Notes: generated by a model from the sequence alone, not told the origin. Positions 1 through 8,057 are shown, counted from the stretch's first letter. The stretch is 55,386 nucleotides of DNA from Bernardetiaceae bacterium (GCA_020832465.1 JAFIER010000107.1:1-55386); one strand, 5' to 3'. Translations and numbers: made by a program.

Positions 1-58
1 ACCCTTGCTTCCTTCCGGACCTGGGGGAGTTCAGCAGGAGCAAGTCGCGCCGACTACC
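1..58 (-). ncRNA. ffs: Signal recognition particle RNA, 5' part (cut by window edge)
   Basis: Read on the minus strand, this stretch contains CCCCCAGGTCCGGAAGGAAG followed by CAAGGGT. This is the conserved SRP RNA domain IV tetraloop and asymmetric-loop region that binds the Ffh protein. SRP RNA with Ffh targets nascent membrane and secreted proteins to the translocon. The 5' end is placed near 58 because a promoter lies just upstream. The 3' part runs off the left edge, so the full length cannot be seen. Identification rests on the near-invariant GGTCCGGAAGGAAGCA block and is quite secure. Confidence 0.9.
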
Positions 59-62
59 AATG

Positions 63-93
63 CAAAGGTATGACTTTTTTTTTAATCCGCAAA
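63..93 (-). promoter_or_regulatory. Bacteroidota-type promoter of the SRP RNA
   Basis: On the minus strand a -33 TTTG (plus 90-93) is followed after 19 nt by TACCTTTG (plus 63-70), an exact match to the Bacteroidota -7 consensus TAnnTTTG. A start about 5-7 nt further on falls at plus 56-58, where the SRP RNA sequence begins. Confidence 0.7.
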
Positions 94-309
94 CGCTAAA
101 GCAAATTTTTTTTTCAGTGTTTGAATATCTATCTGAAAATCAAAATTTTAAAGTGCAAATTTTTTTCAATTTTTTTCAATTTTTGTTTTATACATACAAA
201 AATCGTAAATTAGAAGCCTAAAAAAAAATGAAAAATTAGCTTTTGTCAGTAAATAAAAAATTATTTTAGCCCAATTATTTCAAATACGCACCATAAAAAA
301 CTAATCCTT

Positions 310-1731
310 ATGTTAAATTATTGGTTAAATCTCAAATTTTGCTATGCTATAGTGTTGTTTATCTGCTTTTGCGGTATAGCCTCTTTGCATCTACAAGCCC
401 AAAGTTCGACTTCAAAAACAGAGCAAACCCTGCGTGCCATTTTTGATGAGGCTTTGACTAATAATGTAGCTTATCAAAACTTAGACTACCTCGCTAATCA
501 AATTGGCGGACGCTTAAGCGGCTCGCCACAAGCCGCTGCTGCAGTAGAGTTTGCGCGCCAAGTGATGGATACCATGGACTTAGATAAGGTCTTTTTGCAA
601 GAGGTCATGGTGCCGCATTGGGTAAGAGGCACGCCCGAGCGTTGTAGCCTCTTAGGGCAACACAAAAACTTAGCTGTATGTGCGCTAGGCGGCTCCGTAG
701 CTACGCCTAATGCGGGCATTAGAGCAGAAGTCGTAGAGGTTAAAAGTTTTGAAGACCTTGAAAAATTAGGTAAAAAAAATATTGAAGGCAAAATTGTCTT
801 TTTTAATACGCCTATGGACCCTAAATTTATCAATACTTTTCACGCCTATGGTGGCTGTGCGCAATATAGAGTGAAAGGCGCATCGCAGGCTGCCAAATAT
901 GGGGCGGTTGCCGTGCTTGTTCGCTCGCTGACTTTGCGCATAGACGACTATCCACACACAGGTGTAATGGTTTATGAAGATGAAAATGAAGTCAAAATCC
1001 CTGCTGCTGCCCTTAGCACATTGGCTTCCGAAACGCTCAGCGAAGCCTTACAAGAAAACCCTAAGGAACGTGTATTTTTAAAAATGAGCTGTAAAACGCT
1101 CCCTGATGTACTTTCTCATAACGTCATTGGAGAAATTAAAGGAAGCGAAAAACCCGATGAAATTATTCTTATTGGAGGGCATCTCGACTCTTGGGATATT
1201 GGCGATGGCGCACACGATGACGGCGCGGGCTGTGTGCAAGCTATTGAAGTATTACGTATTTTTAAAGCACTTGGCATTAAGCCAAAGCGCACGATAAGAG
1301 CCGTACTTTTTATGAATGAAGAAAATGGGGCAAGAGGCGCAGCCGAGTACGCCAGAGTCGCCGAAGCGGAAAAACTTTTGCATTTCGCTGCCATTGAATC
1401 TGATAGAGGCGGCTTTACACCACGTGGTTTTACCATTGATTCGGAAGACCCAAAAACCATAGCTATGTTTGATAAATGGAGACCGCTACTTGCACCTTTT
1501 GATTTGCACAAAATCGAAAAAGGATACTCTGGTGTAGATATTAAACCCTTAGAGCATGTACATATTGATAGCAAAAATACGATTTTGCTTGGTTATGAAC
1601 CCGATTCTCAGCGTTATTTTGACTACCACCATGCCGCTACTGATGTTTTCGAGGCTGTCAATCCGCGCGAACTTGCACTCGGCGCAGCAGCTATGGCAGC
1701 CTTGGTTTACCTTTTAGATGGCGAAGAATAA
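310..1731 (+). CDS. Secreted M28 family metallopeptidase (carboxypeptidase Q-like)
   Basis: The 473-residue protein opens with a signal peptide (about 1-30, cleavage after LQA). A PA-type insert spans roughly 120-260 and is followed by the zinc aminopeptidase core. Likely metal ligands of the M28 family are H291 and D293 in GGHLDSWD, D303/D304 in AHDDGAG, E337/E338 in FMNEENGARG, D365 in ESDRGG, and a His in FDYHHAATD near 440. Length and order match plasma glutamate carboxypeptidase-like enzymes, which remove amino acids from peptides outside the cytoplasm. It stands alone, between the SRP RNA and an R1 repeat. No binding partner or regulation is evident. Exact substrate is unknown. Confidence 0.9.
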   Translation: MLNYWLNLKFCYAIVLFICFCGIASLHLQAQSSTSKTEQTLRAIFDEALTNNVAYQNLDYLANQIGGRLSGSPQAAAAVEFARQVMDTMDLDKVFLQEVMVPHWVRGTPERCSLLGQHKNLAVCALGGSVATPNAGIRAEVVEVKSFEDLEKLGKKNIEGKIVFFNTPMDPKFINTFHAYGGCAQYRVKGASQAAKYGAVAVLVRSLTLRIDDYPHTGVMVYEDENEVKIPAAALSTLASETLSEALQENPKERVFLKMSCKTLPDVLSHNVIGEIKGSEKPDEIILIGGHLDSWDIGDGAHDDGAGCVQAIEVLRIFKALGIKPKRTIRAVLFMNEENGARGAAEYARVAEAEKLLHFAAIESDRGGFTPRGFTIDSEDPKTIAMFDKWRPLLAPFDLHKIEKGYSGVDIKPLEHVHIDSKNTILLGYEPDSQRYFDYHHAATDVFEAVNPRELALGAAAMAALVYLLDGEE

Positions 1732-1737
1732 AAAATT

Positions 1738-1861
1738 ATACTACTGTACGTTTTTTCATAGCGTGGGGGTTGCAAACCCACGCTATGGAAAAGTGGGCTT
1801 AGAAATAACATTTCTTTGAGAAATGTTATTTCTATATGGAGAATGTCCAGTAGTAGTATGA
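1738..1861 (+). repeat. R1 composite palindromic element, copy 1 (type copy)
   Basis: MITE-like element of about 124 bp. Its termini are inverted: ATACTACTGTAC on the left and AGTAGTAGTATG on the right. Inside are a GC-richer palindrome B (1757-1787, arms CATAGCGTGGG/CCCACGCTATG around TTGCAA) and palindrome A (1801-1833, AGAAATAACATTTCT, loop TTG, AGAAATGTTATTTCT). It has no coding capacity. It lies 6 bp after the peptidase stop. Other R1 copies in whole or part are near 19145, 28945, 37445, 43460, 44371, 50171, 51352 and 55346. Confidence 0.85.
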
Positions 1862-1893
1862 TAAAAAATGGTAATTCACGCAATACCCTCATT

Positions 1894-2898
1894 ATGGCTA
1901 TATATCCTAAAATATCCGTTGTAGTCCCCTCTTATAATCAAGCCGATTTTATAGAAGAAACACTACAATCTATTCTCAATCAGCGGTATCCTCATCTCGA
2001 GCTTATCGTTATTGATGGGGGTAGCAAAGACGGCTCCGTAGAAATTATTCAAAAATATGAAAAATATATCACCTATTGGGTAAGTGAAGCTGATAGGGGG
2101 CAATCTCACGCCATCAATAAAGGCTTCGAGCGCGCCACAGGCGAGCTACTCACTTGGCTTTGCAGCGATGACCTATATACTGAAAACGCACTTTTTAAAG
2201 TAGTGGCGCATTTTAACGAAAATCCGCAAGCAGACCTTGTGCACGGCAAAACGCAAATCCTGACGCAAGGCAAACGCGGCAACATCACCGCTGGCTTTCA
2301 TCGCAATTGGGAGTTAGATTATTTCTCGCACATGGCATTTCCGCAGCCTTCGTCTTTTTTTCGCCGCCAAATTATAGACCAAATAGGACTTACGAACGAA
2401 GCCTTGCATTATACTATGGATTATGATTTGATGCTGCGCATGCAACTTGCTGATTTTACATTCTTACCCGTAGATGACCTGCTCTCTTGTTATAGGCATC
2501 ACCCCGATAGCAAAAGCATTGGGCAACGTGATGCCTTCGACCCCGAGCGGCAAGTTGTGTTTAGTAAGCTTATGCGAAGTATTGACTATCCACAAGGTAT
2601 AAATACTTTGAAAGAAGCCGAGCTACTGCGAGATAGCGAAGGGCTGTATCAAGTAAAAAGAAATTTTTCTGAAAACTTCAAAAAGCAAATCCTTCTTAAC
2701 TATCTCAACAATATGCTTATCAATACTTACAACAACCAAAATATGGCACAAGTCTGCCACATCGGAAAAGCAATTGATGCGCTCGATGCTACATCGCTTG
2801 ATAAGCATGAAAACCGAAGTAGATATAATACCGCACAATATCAACAAGCCAGTTGGATAGGCAAGTTGCGCCACAAAATAGGGAAAGTGTTAAAATAG
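1894..2898 (+). CDS. Glycosyltransferase family 2
   Basis: A 334-residue cytoplasmic GT-A fold transferase that moves a sugar from a nucleotide-sugar to an acceptor, probably for a surface glycan. Visible motifs are the N-terminal strand ISVVVPSYNQ (7-16), DGGSKDGS (41-48, nucleotide binding), ADRG (66-69), and SDD (91-93), the DxD-like metal site. The frame is open further upstream with TTG and ATG codons, but those lie inside the R1 repeat. The ATG at 1894 gives a standard GT2 N terminus and was chosen. There are no membrane segments. It has no glycan-cluster neighbours, so the product is unknown. Confidence 0.88.
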   Translation: MAIYPKISVVVPSYNQADFIEETLQSILNQRYPHLELIVIDGGSKDGSVEIIQKYEKYITYWVSEADRGQSHAINKGFERATGELLTWLCSDDLYTENALFKVVAHFNENPQADLVHGKTQILTQGKRGNITAGFHRNWELDYFSHMAFPQPSSFFRRQIIDQIGLTNEALHYTMDYDLMLRMQLADFTFLPVDDLLSCYRHHPDSKSIGQRDAFDPERQVVFSKLMRSIDYPQGINTLKEAELLRDSEGLYQVKRNFSENFKKQILLNYLNNMLINTYNNQNMAQVCHIGKAIDALDATSLDKHENRSRYNTAQYQQASWIGKLRHKIGKVLK

Positions 2899-2900
2899 TG

Positions 2901-2973
2901 TGGTTCTCCCACGATTAAAATCATGGGTTTTACTCAATTAAGCCCACAAATTTATTTGTGGGAAAGCATATTT
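2901..2973. repeat. R3 repeat, copy 1 (double hairpin)
   Basis: Starts TGGTTCTCC and carries two adjacent hairpins, one around CCACGATTAAAATCATGGG and one of CCCACAAAT/ATTTGTGGG (2943-2962), ending GAAAGCATATTT. A second copy at 28760-28858 shares about 60 nt almost identically. It lies directly after the glycosyltransferase stop. Confidence 0.75.
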
Positions 2974-3001
2974 GAATTTTAGAATTTAACAGTTCTTATT
3001 G

Positions 3002-3469
3002 CTATTTATTGCGCCCTACTTGTTTTTTGTATAACTTCGAACCCAAGCGCAAACCAGCCCCCCAAGTGGGCTGCCACCTATTTTCACTTGGTATATAATA
3101 AAATGCTTGCCCAATAACAAGAAAGCGGTAAGCAATATGCAAACCCGCCCCTAATGTAGGTTGTATATTGGGTTTATTATTGGAATTGAATCGTAAAGAG
3201 GGCATCATGTGAAGAGAGAGTTTCCAATGGTTTTTTTCTATCATAACATTAGGGCCTCCCATATTATAATACCAATTACCTTGAAAATCTGTCAGCATCA
3301 ATATACGACCACCCATATTAAACTCACTTTTGAGCTGCCGTGCTTCCTGGGCAGCCTCTGTTTCTTGTGCGTGTGAGGTACTTATAAAAAAGACTAATAA
3401 AAACGCGGTAAAACTTATACATAATACCGAACGTTGCAATTTCATGTTTTTTTGTATGTTTTTTTTCAT
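3002..3469 (-). CDS. Small secreted or outer-membrane protein of unknown function
   Basis: I do not recognise a family. From the ATG at 3469 the protein has about 155 residues with a signal peptide ending STSHAQ. The start at 3445 is an equally plausible alternative that trims eight residues. The mature part is rich in Gly and aromatics, with segments such as FNMGGRILML, WYYNMGGPN, LGAGLHIAY and WGAGLRLGSKLY. These alternate like amphipathic beta strands, as in small outer-membrane barrels. The frame extends upstream to 3562, but that stretch would precede the signal peptide. It ends facing the glycosyltransferase across the R3 repeat. Confidence 0.6.
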   Translation of the reverse strand: MKKNIQKNMKLQRSVLCISFTAFLLVFFISTSHAQETEAAQEARQLKSEFNMGGRILMLTDFQGNWYYNMGGPNVMIEKNHWKLSLHMMPSLRFNSNNKPNIQPTLGAGLHIAYRFLVIGQAFYYIPSENRWQPTWGAGLRLGSKLYKKQVGRNK

Positions 3470-3587
3470 AAAATACGTTTTTAGGTTTAGTAATGCTATA
3501 ACGCTTGTTACTGCTAAGCAATAAAGTAACTGTAAATCTACACATTTTATTTGCATTAGCAAGTTGAAAAACAGCAGCGAGGTAGCT

Positions 3588-3685
3588 GTACGAGAGTTTT
3601 GCTAAGTTAGCCCTTTACTAATATTTTGGGTAGCACTGTGCGTGCTCACACTACCTAAGCCTATGTATCAACTTGACTTACACCC
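3588..3685. repeat. F2 palindromic element, copy 1
   Basis: Left end GTACGAGAGTTTTGCTAAGT and right end CCTAAGCCTATGTATCAACT continuing TTGACTTACACCC are imperfect inverted repeats, matching the ends of F2 copies near 15615, 25124, 37227 and 44389. The interior holds its own imperfect hairpin (GGTAG...CTACC with TGTG...CACA). Confidence 0.6.
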
Positions 3686-3784
3686 GAATGAATAGTAGCT
3701 ACACTGTATTTTATCAAAAAACTTTGTATTTTTGTTTTTTCATTTACATATCAAATTAAAATTTAACACCCTTTGGGCTATAAA

Positions 3785-4666
3785 ATGCAACTTATAGACG
3801 GAAAAAAAGTAGCGCATCATATACGTGAGCAGATAAAACAAGAGGTAAATCAAAGACGTGAGCAGGGCAAAAAAACGCCTCATTTAGCAGCAATTTTAGT
3901 AGGTAATAATCCTGCGAGTGAGATTTATATACACTATAAAATCAAAGCCTGCGAAGAGGTTGGCTTTAGTTCGTCGCTTATTCGTTTGTCTGCACAGGTC
4001 AGCGAGGCGCAACTTTTAGAAGAGATAGCCAAGCTCAACGAAAACCCACAAATTGATGGCTATATCGTGCAGCTTCCACTACCTTCGCATATTGCTGAGG
4101 ATAAAGTAATTTTGAGCATAGACCCCGACAAAGATGTCGATGGTTTTCACCCTATCAATATTGGGCGCATGGTGCTGGGGCAGAAGGGATTCTTACCCGC
4201 TACACCTTTTGGCGTGCTTAAAATGCTTGAGTATTACGAAATTCCGACTGCTGGAAAGCATGCGGTTGTCTTAGGTAGAAGTCATATCGTAGGAACGCCC
4301 ATGAGTATTTTGCTTTCGCGTAAGCACCCACAAGGCAATGCCTCTGTTACACTTTTGCATAGCCGCAGCCAGCATATAGAAAAAACGCTTCAAGAAGCAG
4401 ATATTGTCGTGGCAGCCTTAGGTATGCCAGAGTTTGTGCGTGGTTCGATGCTCAAAAAGGGAGCTGTAGTTATAGACGTAGGAACGACCAGAGTGGAAGA
4501 TGCAAGCAAAAAAAGTGGATATGCGCTCAAAGGTGATGTACATTTTGATGAAGCAGCTGAAAAAGCTGCCTTCCTAACCCCCGTACCAGGTGGCGTCGGT
4601 CCGATGACCATTACAGGATTACTGCTCAATACACTCGAAGCGGTAAAAAATAAGGATAATAAATGA
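3785..4666 (+). CDS. folD: Bifunctional methylenetetrahydrofolate dehydrogenase/cyclohydrolase FolD
   Basis: The 293-residue cytoplasmic enzyme oxidises 5,10-methylene-THF with NADP and hydrolyses the methenyl product to 10-formyl-THF, supplying one-carbon units for purine and formyl-methionine synthesis. Family signatures are clear: the catalytic-lysine segment YIHYKIKACEEVG, DGYIVQLPLP, the nucleotide-binding VVLGRSHIVGTP, and the C-terminal PVPGGVGPMTITGLL. A TTG 12 nt upstream is also in frame, but ATG at 3785 begins the usual MQLIDGK terminus. A TATTTTTG box at 3727-3734 is a possible -7 element. It appears monocistronic. Confidence 0.96.
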   Translation: MQLIDGKKVAHHIREQIKQEVNQRREQGKKTPHLAAILVGNNPASEIYIHYKIKACEEVGFSSSLIRLSAQVSEAQLLEEIAKLNENPQIDGYIVQLPLPSHIAEDKVILSIDPDKDVDGFHPINIGRMVLGQKGFLPATPFGVLKMLEYYEIPTAGKHAVVLGRSHIVGTPMSILLSRKHPQGNASVTLLHSRSQHIEKTLQEADIVVAALGMPEFVRGSMLKKGAVVIDVGTTRVEDASKKSGYALKGDVHFDEAAEKAAFLTPVPGGVGPMTITGLLLNTLEAVKNKDNK

Positions 4667-4712
4667 TAGCAAGGGGGGAGCAATTCATTTTTACGCAGGC
4701 AGGCATAAGTTT

Positions 4713-4745
4713 AGAAATAACATTTCTCAAAGAAATGTTATTTCT
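4713..4745. repeat. Palindrome A, canonical copy
   Basis: Perfect inverted repeat with arms AGAAATAACATTTCT and AGAAATGTTATTTCT and loop CAA. It lies 46 nt after the folD stop with no U-tract behind it, so it is not a classical terminator. Downstream flank CTGGCTGTTAA matches the flank of the R1 copy at 37510. Confidence 0.8.
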
Positions 4746-4815
4746 GGCTGTTAAATTAGCTTTTACAATAGCTATGGGTGTACATCTGCTTGTGTGCTTT
4801 TGTAAGGCATTTTTT

Positions 4816-4892
4816 AACCACCCCTGCCCCGCCTTGAAAAGGAGGGTAGTTTTGAGCTTCCCTCCTAAGATTAGGAGAGGCTGGGGGTGGTT
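4816..4892. repeat. Long GC-rich inverted repeat (AACCACCCC type)
   Basis: Imperfect hairpin with outer arms AACCACCCCTGCCCC and GGCTGGGGGTGGTT and inner arms AAAAGGAGGG and CCTCCTAAGATT. It is much richer in G+C than its surroundings. Similar AACCACCCCTGCCCC-type repeats are, to my knowledge, widespread in Bacteroidota and some other phyla. It is the only copy in this window. Confidence 0.7.
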
Positions 4893-5011
4893 GAAGGCTA
4901 CACATCTAAAAGGTAGAATTTTATTTTAACATAGTTTTTTAAACAGCTTCAGTGTGATGCACGCATTATCAGCTTACTTTTTTTACAGATTTTACTTCTC
5001 TACCATTATTT

Positions 5012-5890
5012 ATGTCATTTATCAGTAGTTCGACGATTAAACATTTGCGCATTCCTTTTTCCTTTTTTTTGATGCCTGTGTTTTGCATTGCGGCAAGCCA
5101 AGTAAGCAGTTTTGCTTGGTCAGATTATGCTGTGCTTTGGCTTGTTTTGCACGTTTTTTTGTATCCTGCAAGCAATGGTTATAATAGTTACTATGACAAA
5201 GACGAGGGGAGTATAGGAGGTTTAGAAAAACCGCCACCTATTTCTCCAGATTTGCTTTATGTATCCTTATTTTTTGATGCCTTAGCGATTCTTATCGGTG
5301 TGCTTTATTTTAATTTGACCATTGGTATTCTGCTGCTCATTTATGGCTTGGTCTCGAAAGCCTATAGCCACCCTGCCATTCGGCTCAAAAAATATCCTTT
5401 TGCTAGTTTGCTTGTAGTTGCTATTTTTCAAGGTGGATTTACTTATATCCTTTGTTATGGCGCACTTTCAGGATATGATGCACAAGATTTTGGTGTCGCT
5501 AATGTATTTTTGATGTATCCAGCCTTGCTTTCTACACTCTTACTTTGCGGCTCATATCCAATGACACAAATTTATCAACACGAAGAAGATGCTCGTAGGG
5601 GAGACCGCACCTTGAGCTTACTTTTGGGCAAACGAGGTACTTTTATTTGGGCAATGGTATTTTTTACTGTAGCTATTGCCAGTTTTGGCTTGTATTTTTA
5701 TTACTACCGAGAGCTTCAAGATTTTTGGATATTACAAATTGGATTGCTTCCCGTGCTCCTTTATTTTGCCTATTGGATGTCCAAAGTTTGGAAGGACCCA
5801 GCAAAAGCAGATTTCAAACATACGATGCGTCTTAATATGCTCTCCGCTATTTGTATGATTATAACCTTTACTTATCTAACATTGAAGTAG
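5012..5890 (+). CDS. UbiA-family prenyltransferase (integral membrane)
   Basis: A 292-residue polytopic protein with about eight or nine hydrophobic segments. UbiA enzymes join an isoprenoid chain to an acceptor in the membrane, using two Asp-rich Mg-diphosphate sites. Here the first site is N58-SYY-D62-KD in NGYNSYYDKDEGS. The second is the QIYQHEEDARRGDRT segment near 185-200. Acceptor (quinone precursor, tetraprenyl head group or other) cannot be told from sequence. A second, distinct UbiA protein lies at 40827. The gene stands alone and converges on the sulfur cluster across a shared terminator. Confidence 0.82.
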   Translation: MSFISSSTIKHLRIPFSFFLMPVFCIAASQVSSFAWSDYAVLWLVLHVFLYPASNGYNSYYDKDEGSIGGLEKPPPISPDLLYVSLFFDALAILIGVLYFNLTIGILLLIYGLVSKAYSHPAIRLKKYPFASLLVVAIFQGGFTYILCYGALSGYDAQDFGVANVFLMYPALLSTLLLCGSYPMTQIYQHEEDARRGDRTLSLLLGKRGTFIWAMVFFTVAIASFGLYFYYYRELQDFWILQIGLLPVLLYFAYWMSKVWKDPAKADFKHTMRLNMLSAICMIITFTYLTLK

Positions 5891-5913
5891 CATTTTCTTT
5901 TTTGCATACAAAA

Positions 5914-5953
5914 AAACTCTACTTCGTCCTTATCAATGGTTGAAGTAGAGTTT
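5914..5953. terminator. Bidirectional intrinsic terminator
   Basis: Perfect 12-bp inverted repeat AAACTCTACTTC/GAAGTAGAGTTT with a 16-nt loop. A/T-rich tails lie on both sides. It sits between two convergent genes (UbiA and the last YeeE gene), so it probably ends both transcripts. Confidence 0.8.
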
Positions 5954-5988
5954 GTCTATGAACAAAAGAGAGCAAAAGAAAAGCACGT

Positions 5989-6492
5989 TTACTTCTTCAA
6001 AAAGTCAATCTTATCACGCAGCATGGCGTACATCCAAGTACCGAAAATGGCACTGATAAGTGTTACGATAATCACCGTGAACCCACTACCAATTTGAGCG
6101 AAAAGCGGCCCTGGGCACGCGCCCGTAATGGCCCAGCCCAAACCGAATATCATACCGCCAAAAATCTGTCCCCAGCGAAATTCTTTGTTAGGAATCGAAA
6201 TAGGCTCGCCCGAGAAGGTTTTGGCTTTGAATTTTTTTATCAAAAATACAGAAATTGCCGCCACGACTACTGCCGTACCGATAACGCCGTACATAAAAAA
6301 GGATTGTAAGCGAAACATTTCCTGAATCCTAAACCAAGAAATAATTTCAGCTTTTACGAATACTGTACCAAAAATAATACCGACTATCAAGTACTTAAAA
6401 TTTGCTTTAAACATCTCACCAATAGAGGTAGGTGGCACTTGTGTAACAATCGGATTTTGCTTTTGCGACTTTGTTGTTGTCTTTGTTTGCAT
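5989..6492 (-). CDS. YeeE/YedE-type sulfur transporter subunit (DUF6691/PmpB-like half)
   Basis: A 167-residue protein with four predicted membrane helices after a cytoplasmic N terminus. The signature FGLGWAITGACPGPLFAQIG carries C126, the conserved Cys of YeeE/YedE half-transporters that import thiosulfate or related sulfur species through a relay of cysteines. It is the last gene of the minus-strand sulfur cluster and follows its partner half-transporter, with a palindrome between them. Substrate is inferred from the family and from the rhodanese/persulfide context, not shown by sequence. Confidence 0.85.
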   Translation of the reverse strand: MQTKTTTKSQKQNPIVTQVPPTSIGEMFKANFKYLIVGIIFGTVFVKAEIISWFRIQEMFRLQSFFMYGVIGTAVVVAAISVFLIKKFKAKTFSGEPISIPNKEFRWGQIFGGMIFGLGWAITGACPGPLFAQIGSGFTVIIVTLISAIFGTWMYAMLRDKIDFLKK

Positions 6493-6531
6493 AATGAATT
6501 AAATGTCTATGTTTTAGGTAATAATATTTTC

Positions 6532-6578
6532 AAGAATCAGAACTAACAGTTCTGCCAGAACTGTTAGTTCTGATTCTT
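6532..6578. repeat. Palindrome A variant overlapping a stop codon
   Basis: Perfect 22-bp arms (left arm ends AACTAACAGTTCT, right arm begins AGAACTGTTAGTT) around a GCC loop. Relative to canonical A, both arms carry paired changes (A to C and T to G) that keep them complementary. The hairpin overlaps the last two bases of the preceding gene's stop codon. Confidence 0.85.
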
Positions 6579-7140
6579 AAAGCCCAAGGAAAAAACCGAG
6601 CAATAAGTTGGTCATGATAAAACCACCGACCATAAAACTAATCGTAGCGATAAGCGATGGCACTTGTAAACTGGCTATACCCATAATGGCGTGCCCAGAG
6701 GTGCACCCCCCAGCCCAGCGTGCGCCGAAGCCTACCATAAATCCACCCACGACTATAAACATAAATCCACGCAAGGTGAAAAGACTCTCCCAAGAAAAAA
6801 TATCAGCGGGAAGCAAATTGCCAAAATCTGTAACGCCTAAGGCTTGCAAATCCGCTACCGTAGCTTCTGAAACTTGAATAGGCTCGGGATTGCTTAAAAG
6901 AAATGTTGCTACAATACCGCCAATAAGCGTACCGACAACAAAAAACATGTTCCACATTTCGTTTTTCCAATTATACTGAAAAAATGAAATATCCGCAGGC
7001 ACACAAGCCGCACAAGTATGGCGCAGAGTAGCTGAAATGCCAAATTTTTTATTGCCTAAAAAAAGAAGTACGGGCACGGTAAGCCCTACTAAAATGCCCG
7101 CCACATACCAGGACCAAGGCTGACGAATAAATTCTAACAT
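6577..7140 (-). CDS. YeeE/YedE-type sulfur transporter subunit (PmpA-like half)
   Basis: A 187-residue membrane protein with about five helices. It carries the family motif ARWAGGCTSGHAIMG (C146) and an extra C-A-A-C pair (C43, C46) in the first loop. With the next gene it should form a two-piece transporter for thiosulfate, sulfide or persulfide-like sulfur. Its position downstream of rhodanese and thioredoxin genes supports that role. ATG at 7140 gives a normal N terminus. Confidence 0.87.
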   Translation of the reverse strand: MLEFIRQPWSWYVAGILVGLTVPVLLFLGNKKFGISATLRHTCAACVPADISFFQYNWKNEMWNMFFVVGTLIGGIVATFLLSNPEPIQVSEATVADLQALGVTDFGNLLPADIFSWESLFTLRGFMFIVVGGFMVGFGARWAGGCTSGHAIMGIASLQVPSLIATISFMVGGFIMTNLLLGFFLGL

Positions 7141-7186
7141 AGAATAAATAAGTTTGTTTTGATATGAAAATATATTTGATTGTTAT

Positions 7187-7238
7187 AGCAAATTTTAGGA
7201 ATAAGATTTCGTTGAGAAATCTTATTCCTAAAATTGCT
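7187..7238. repeat. Palindrome A variant directly after a stop codon
   Basis: Arms of about 23 bp (core TTTTAGGAATAAGATTTC against GAAATCTTATTCCTAAAA) around a GTTGA loop. It ends on the base before the rhodanese stop codon. The core GGAATAAGATTTC has the same plan as canonical A with paired substitutions. Confidence 0.8.
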
Positions 7239-7688
7239 TTATTGCTTTATAGGCTGACCGCCTGATTGCCAAGCAGATATGCCACCTTTGAGGTTATACA
7301 CTTTTGCTTCACTTTGAGCGGTCATTTTCTTGACAGCTTGTGTGCTTCGCATGCCACTACGGCAATAGACAGCGTAGGTTTTATCTGCCGACATATTTTC
7401 TACTGCTTTGTTGAAAGCAGCAGAGCCGAGCTCGAGGAGTTTTGCACCTTTGATATGCCCACCGGCAAATTCGCCTGCTGTGCGCACGTCCCAAATTTCA
7501 ACATTTTTATTAGCTACTTGCGCCGCAAACTCCTCTGCATTGAGGTTTTCGTATTTTTTTTCTTTATTACCAAATAGTCCGAAAAACATAGTATTTTTTT
7601 GATTTTGTGTTTTAGATTCTGAACAGCCAAAAAGGCTTGTGCTCACCGAGAGCATCAAGATTGTGAGTATATAGATTGTTGTTTTCAT
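7239..7688 (-). CDS. Rhodanese-domain lipoprotein (sulfurtransferase)
   Basis: A 149-residue protein with a lipoprotein signal (lipobox SLFGC, C22), so it is probably anchored facing the periplasm. The single rhodanese domain covers about 45-145. Active-site loop YCRSGMRS carries the persulfide-forming C109. Such domains move sulfane sulfur between thiosulfate or persulfide donors and thiols. It lies between thioredoxin and the YeeE pair in the sulfur cluster, which fits delivery of extracytoplasmic sulfur to the transporter. Confidence 0.88.
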   Translation of the reverse strand: MKTTIYILTILMLSVSTSLFGCSESKTQNQKNTMFFGLFGNKEKKYENLNAEEFAAQVANKNVEIWDVRTAGEFAGGHIKGAKLLELGSAAFNKAVENMSADKTYAVYCRSGMRSTQAVKKMTAQSEAKVYNLKGGISAWQSGGQPIKQ

Positions 7689-7700
7689 AATTTTAAATAA

Positions 7701-7747
7701 GCATTTTATAACTCACAGTTCTTTCAGAGCTGTGAGTTATGAAATGC
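7701..7747. repeat. Palindrome A variant between thioredoxin and rhodanese genes
   Basis: Arms of 22 bp with two mismatches (core ATAACTCACAGTTCT against AGAGCTGTGAGTTAT) and loop TTC. It lies 13 nt downstream of the thioredoxin stop on the minus strand. The mismatches can form G-U pairs in RNA. Confidence 0.75.
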
Positions 7748-7760
7748 CAAGTGCTCATGA

Positions 7761-8057
7761 TTAAGCATATTTAGCTAATAAATTCTTGAGTTCGGCTTTG
7801 GATTTTACACCTGATTCGCGCCAAAGCATTTCACCTTTTTTGAAAATCATGAGGGTAGGCACGCCTCTGATTTGAAATTTTTGGGCAACAGCCTGATTTT
7901 TATCTACGTCTATTTTTATAATTTTTGCCGCATCGCCTATTTCTGATGATAACTCCTCTAAAATCGGAGCGAGCATCTGACAAGGACCGCACCAAGCGGC
8001 AGTAAAGTCTATCAATACGGGTTTTTCTGAATCTACGATTTCATTAAAAGAAGCCAT
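7761..8057 (-). CDS. Thioredoxin
   Basis: A 98-residue, single-domain cytoplasmic thioredoxin with active site WCGPC (C23, C26) and the cis-Pro segment RGVPTLMIF. It reduces disulfides. In this cluster the likely partners are persulfidated rhodanese proteins or the MBL fusion upstream. It is slightly shorter than E. coli TrxA and has no signal peptide. Whether it is the housekeeping thioredoxin cannot be decided from this window, so no symbol is given. Confidence 0.93.
   Translation of the reverse strand: MASFNEIVDSEKPVLIDFTAAWCGPCQMLAPILEELSSEIGDAAKIIKIDVDKNQAVAQKFQIRGVPTLMIFKKGEMLWRESGVKSKAELKNLLAKYA

Noticed and set aside
4713-4745. Palindrome A as a standard intrinsic terminator
   Set aside because: Most copies have no U-tract on either side, weak A+T-rich stems, and some lie between genes of one operon. 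They probably do something other than stop transcription.
4663-4929. 88-codon plus-strand reading frame after folD
   Set aside because: It reads straight through palindrome A and the GC-rich hairpin repeat. Its residues merely translate the repeats, and similar frames arise at other repeat copies.
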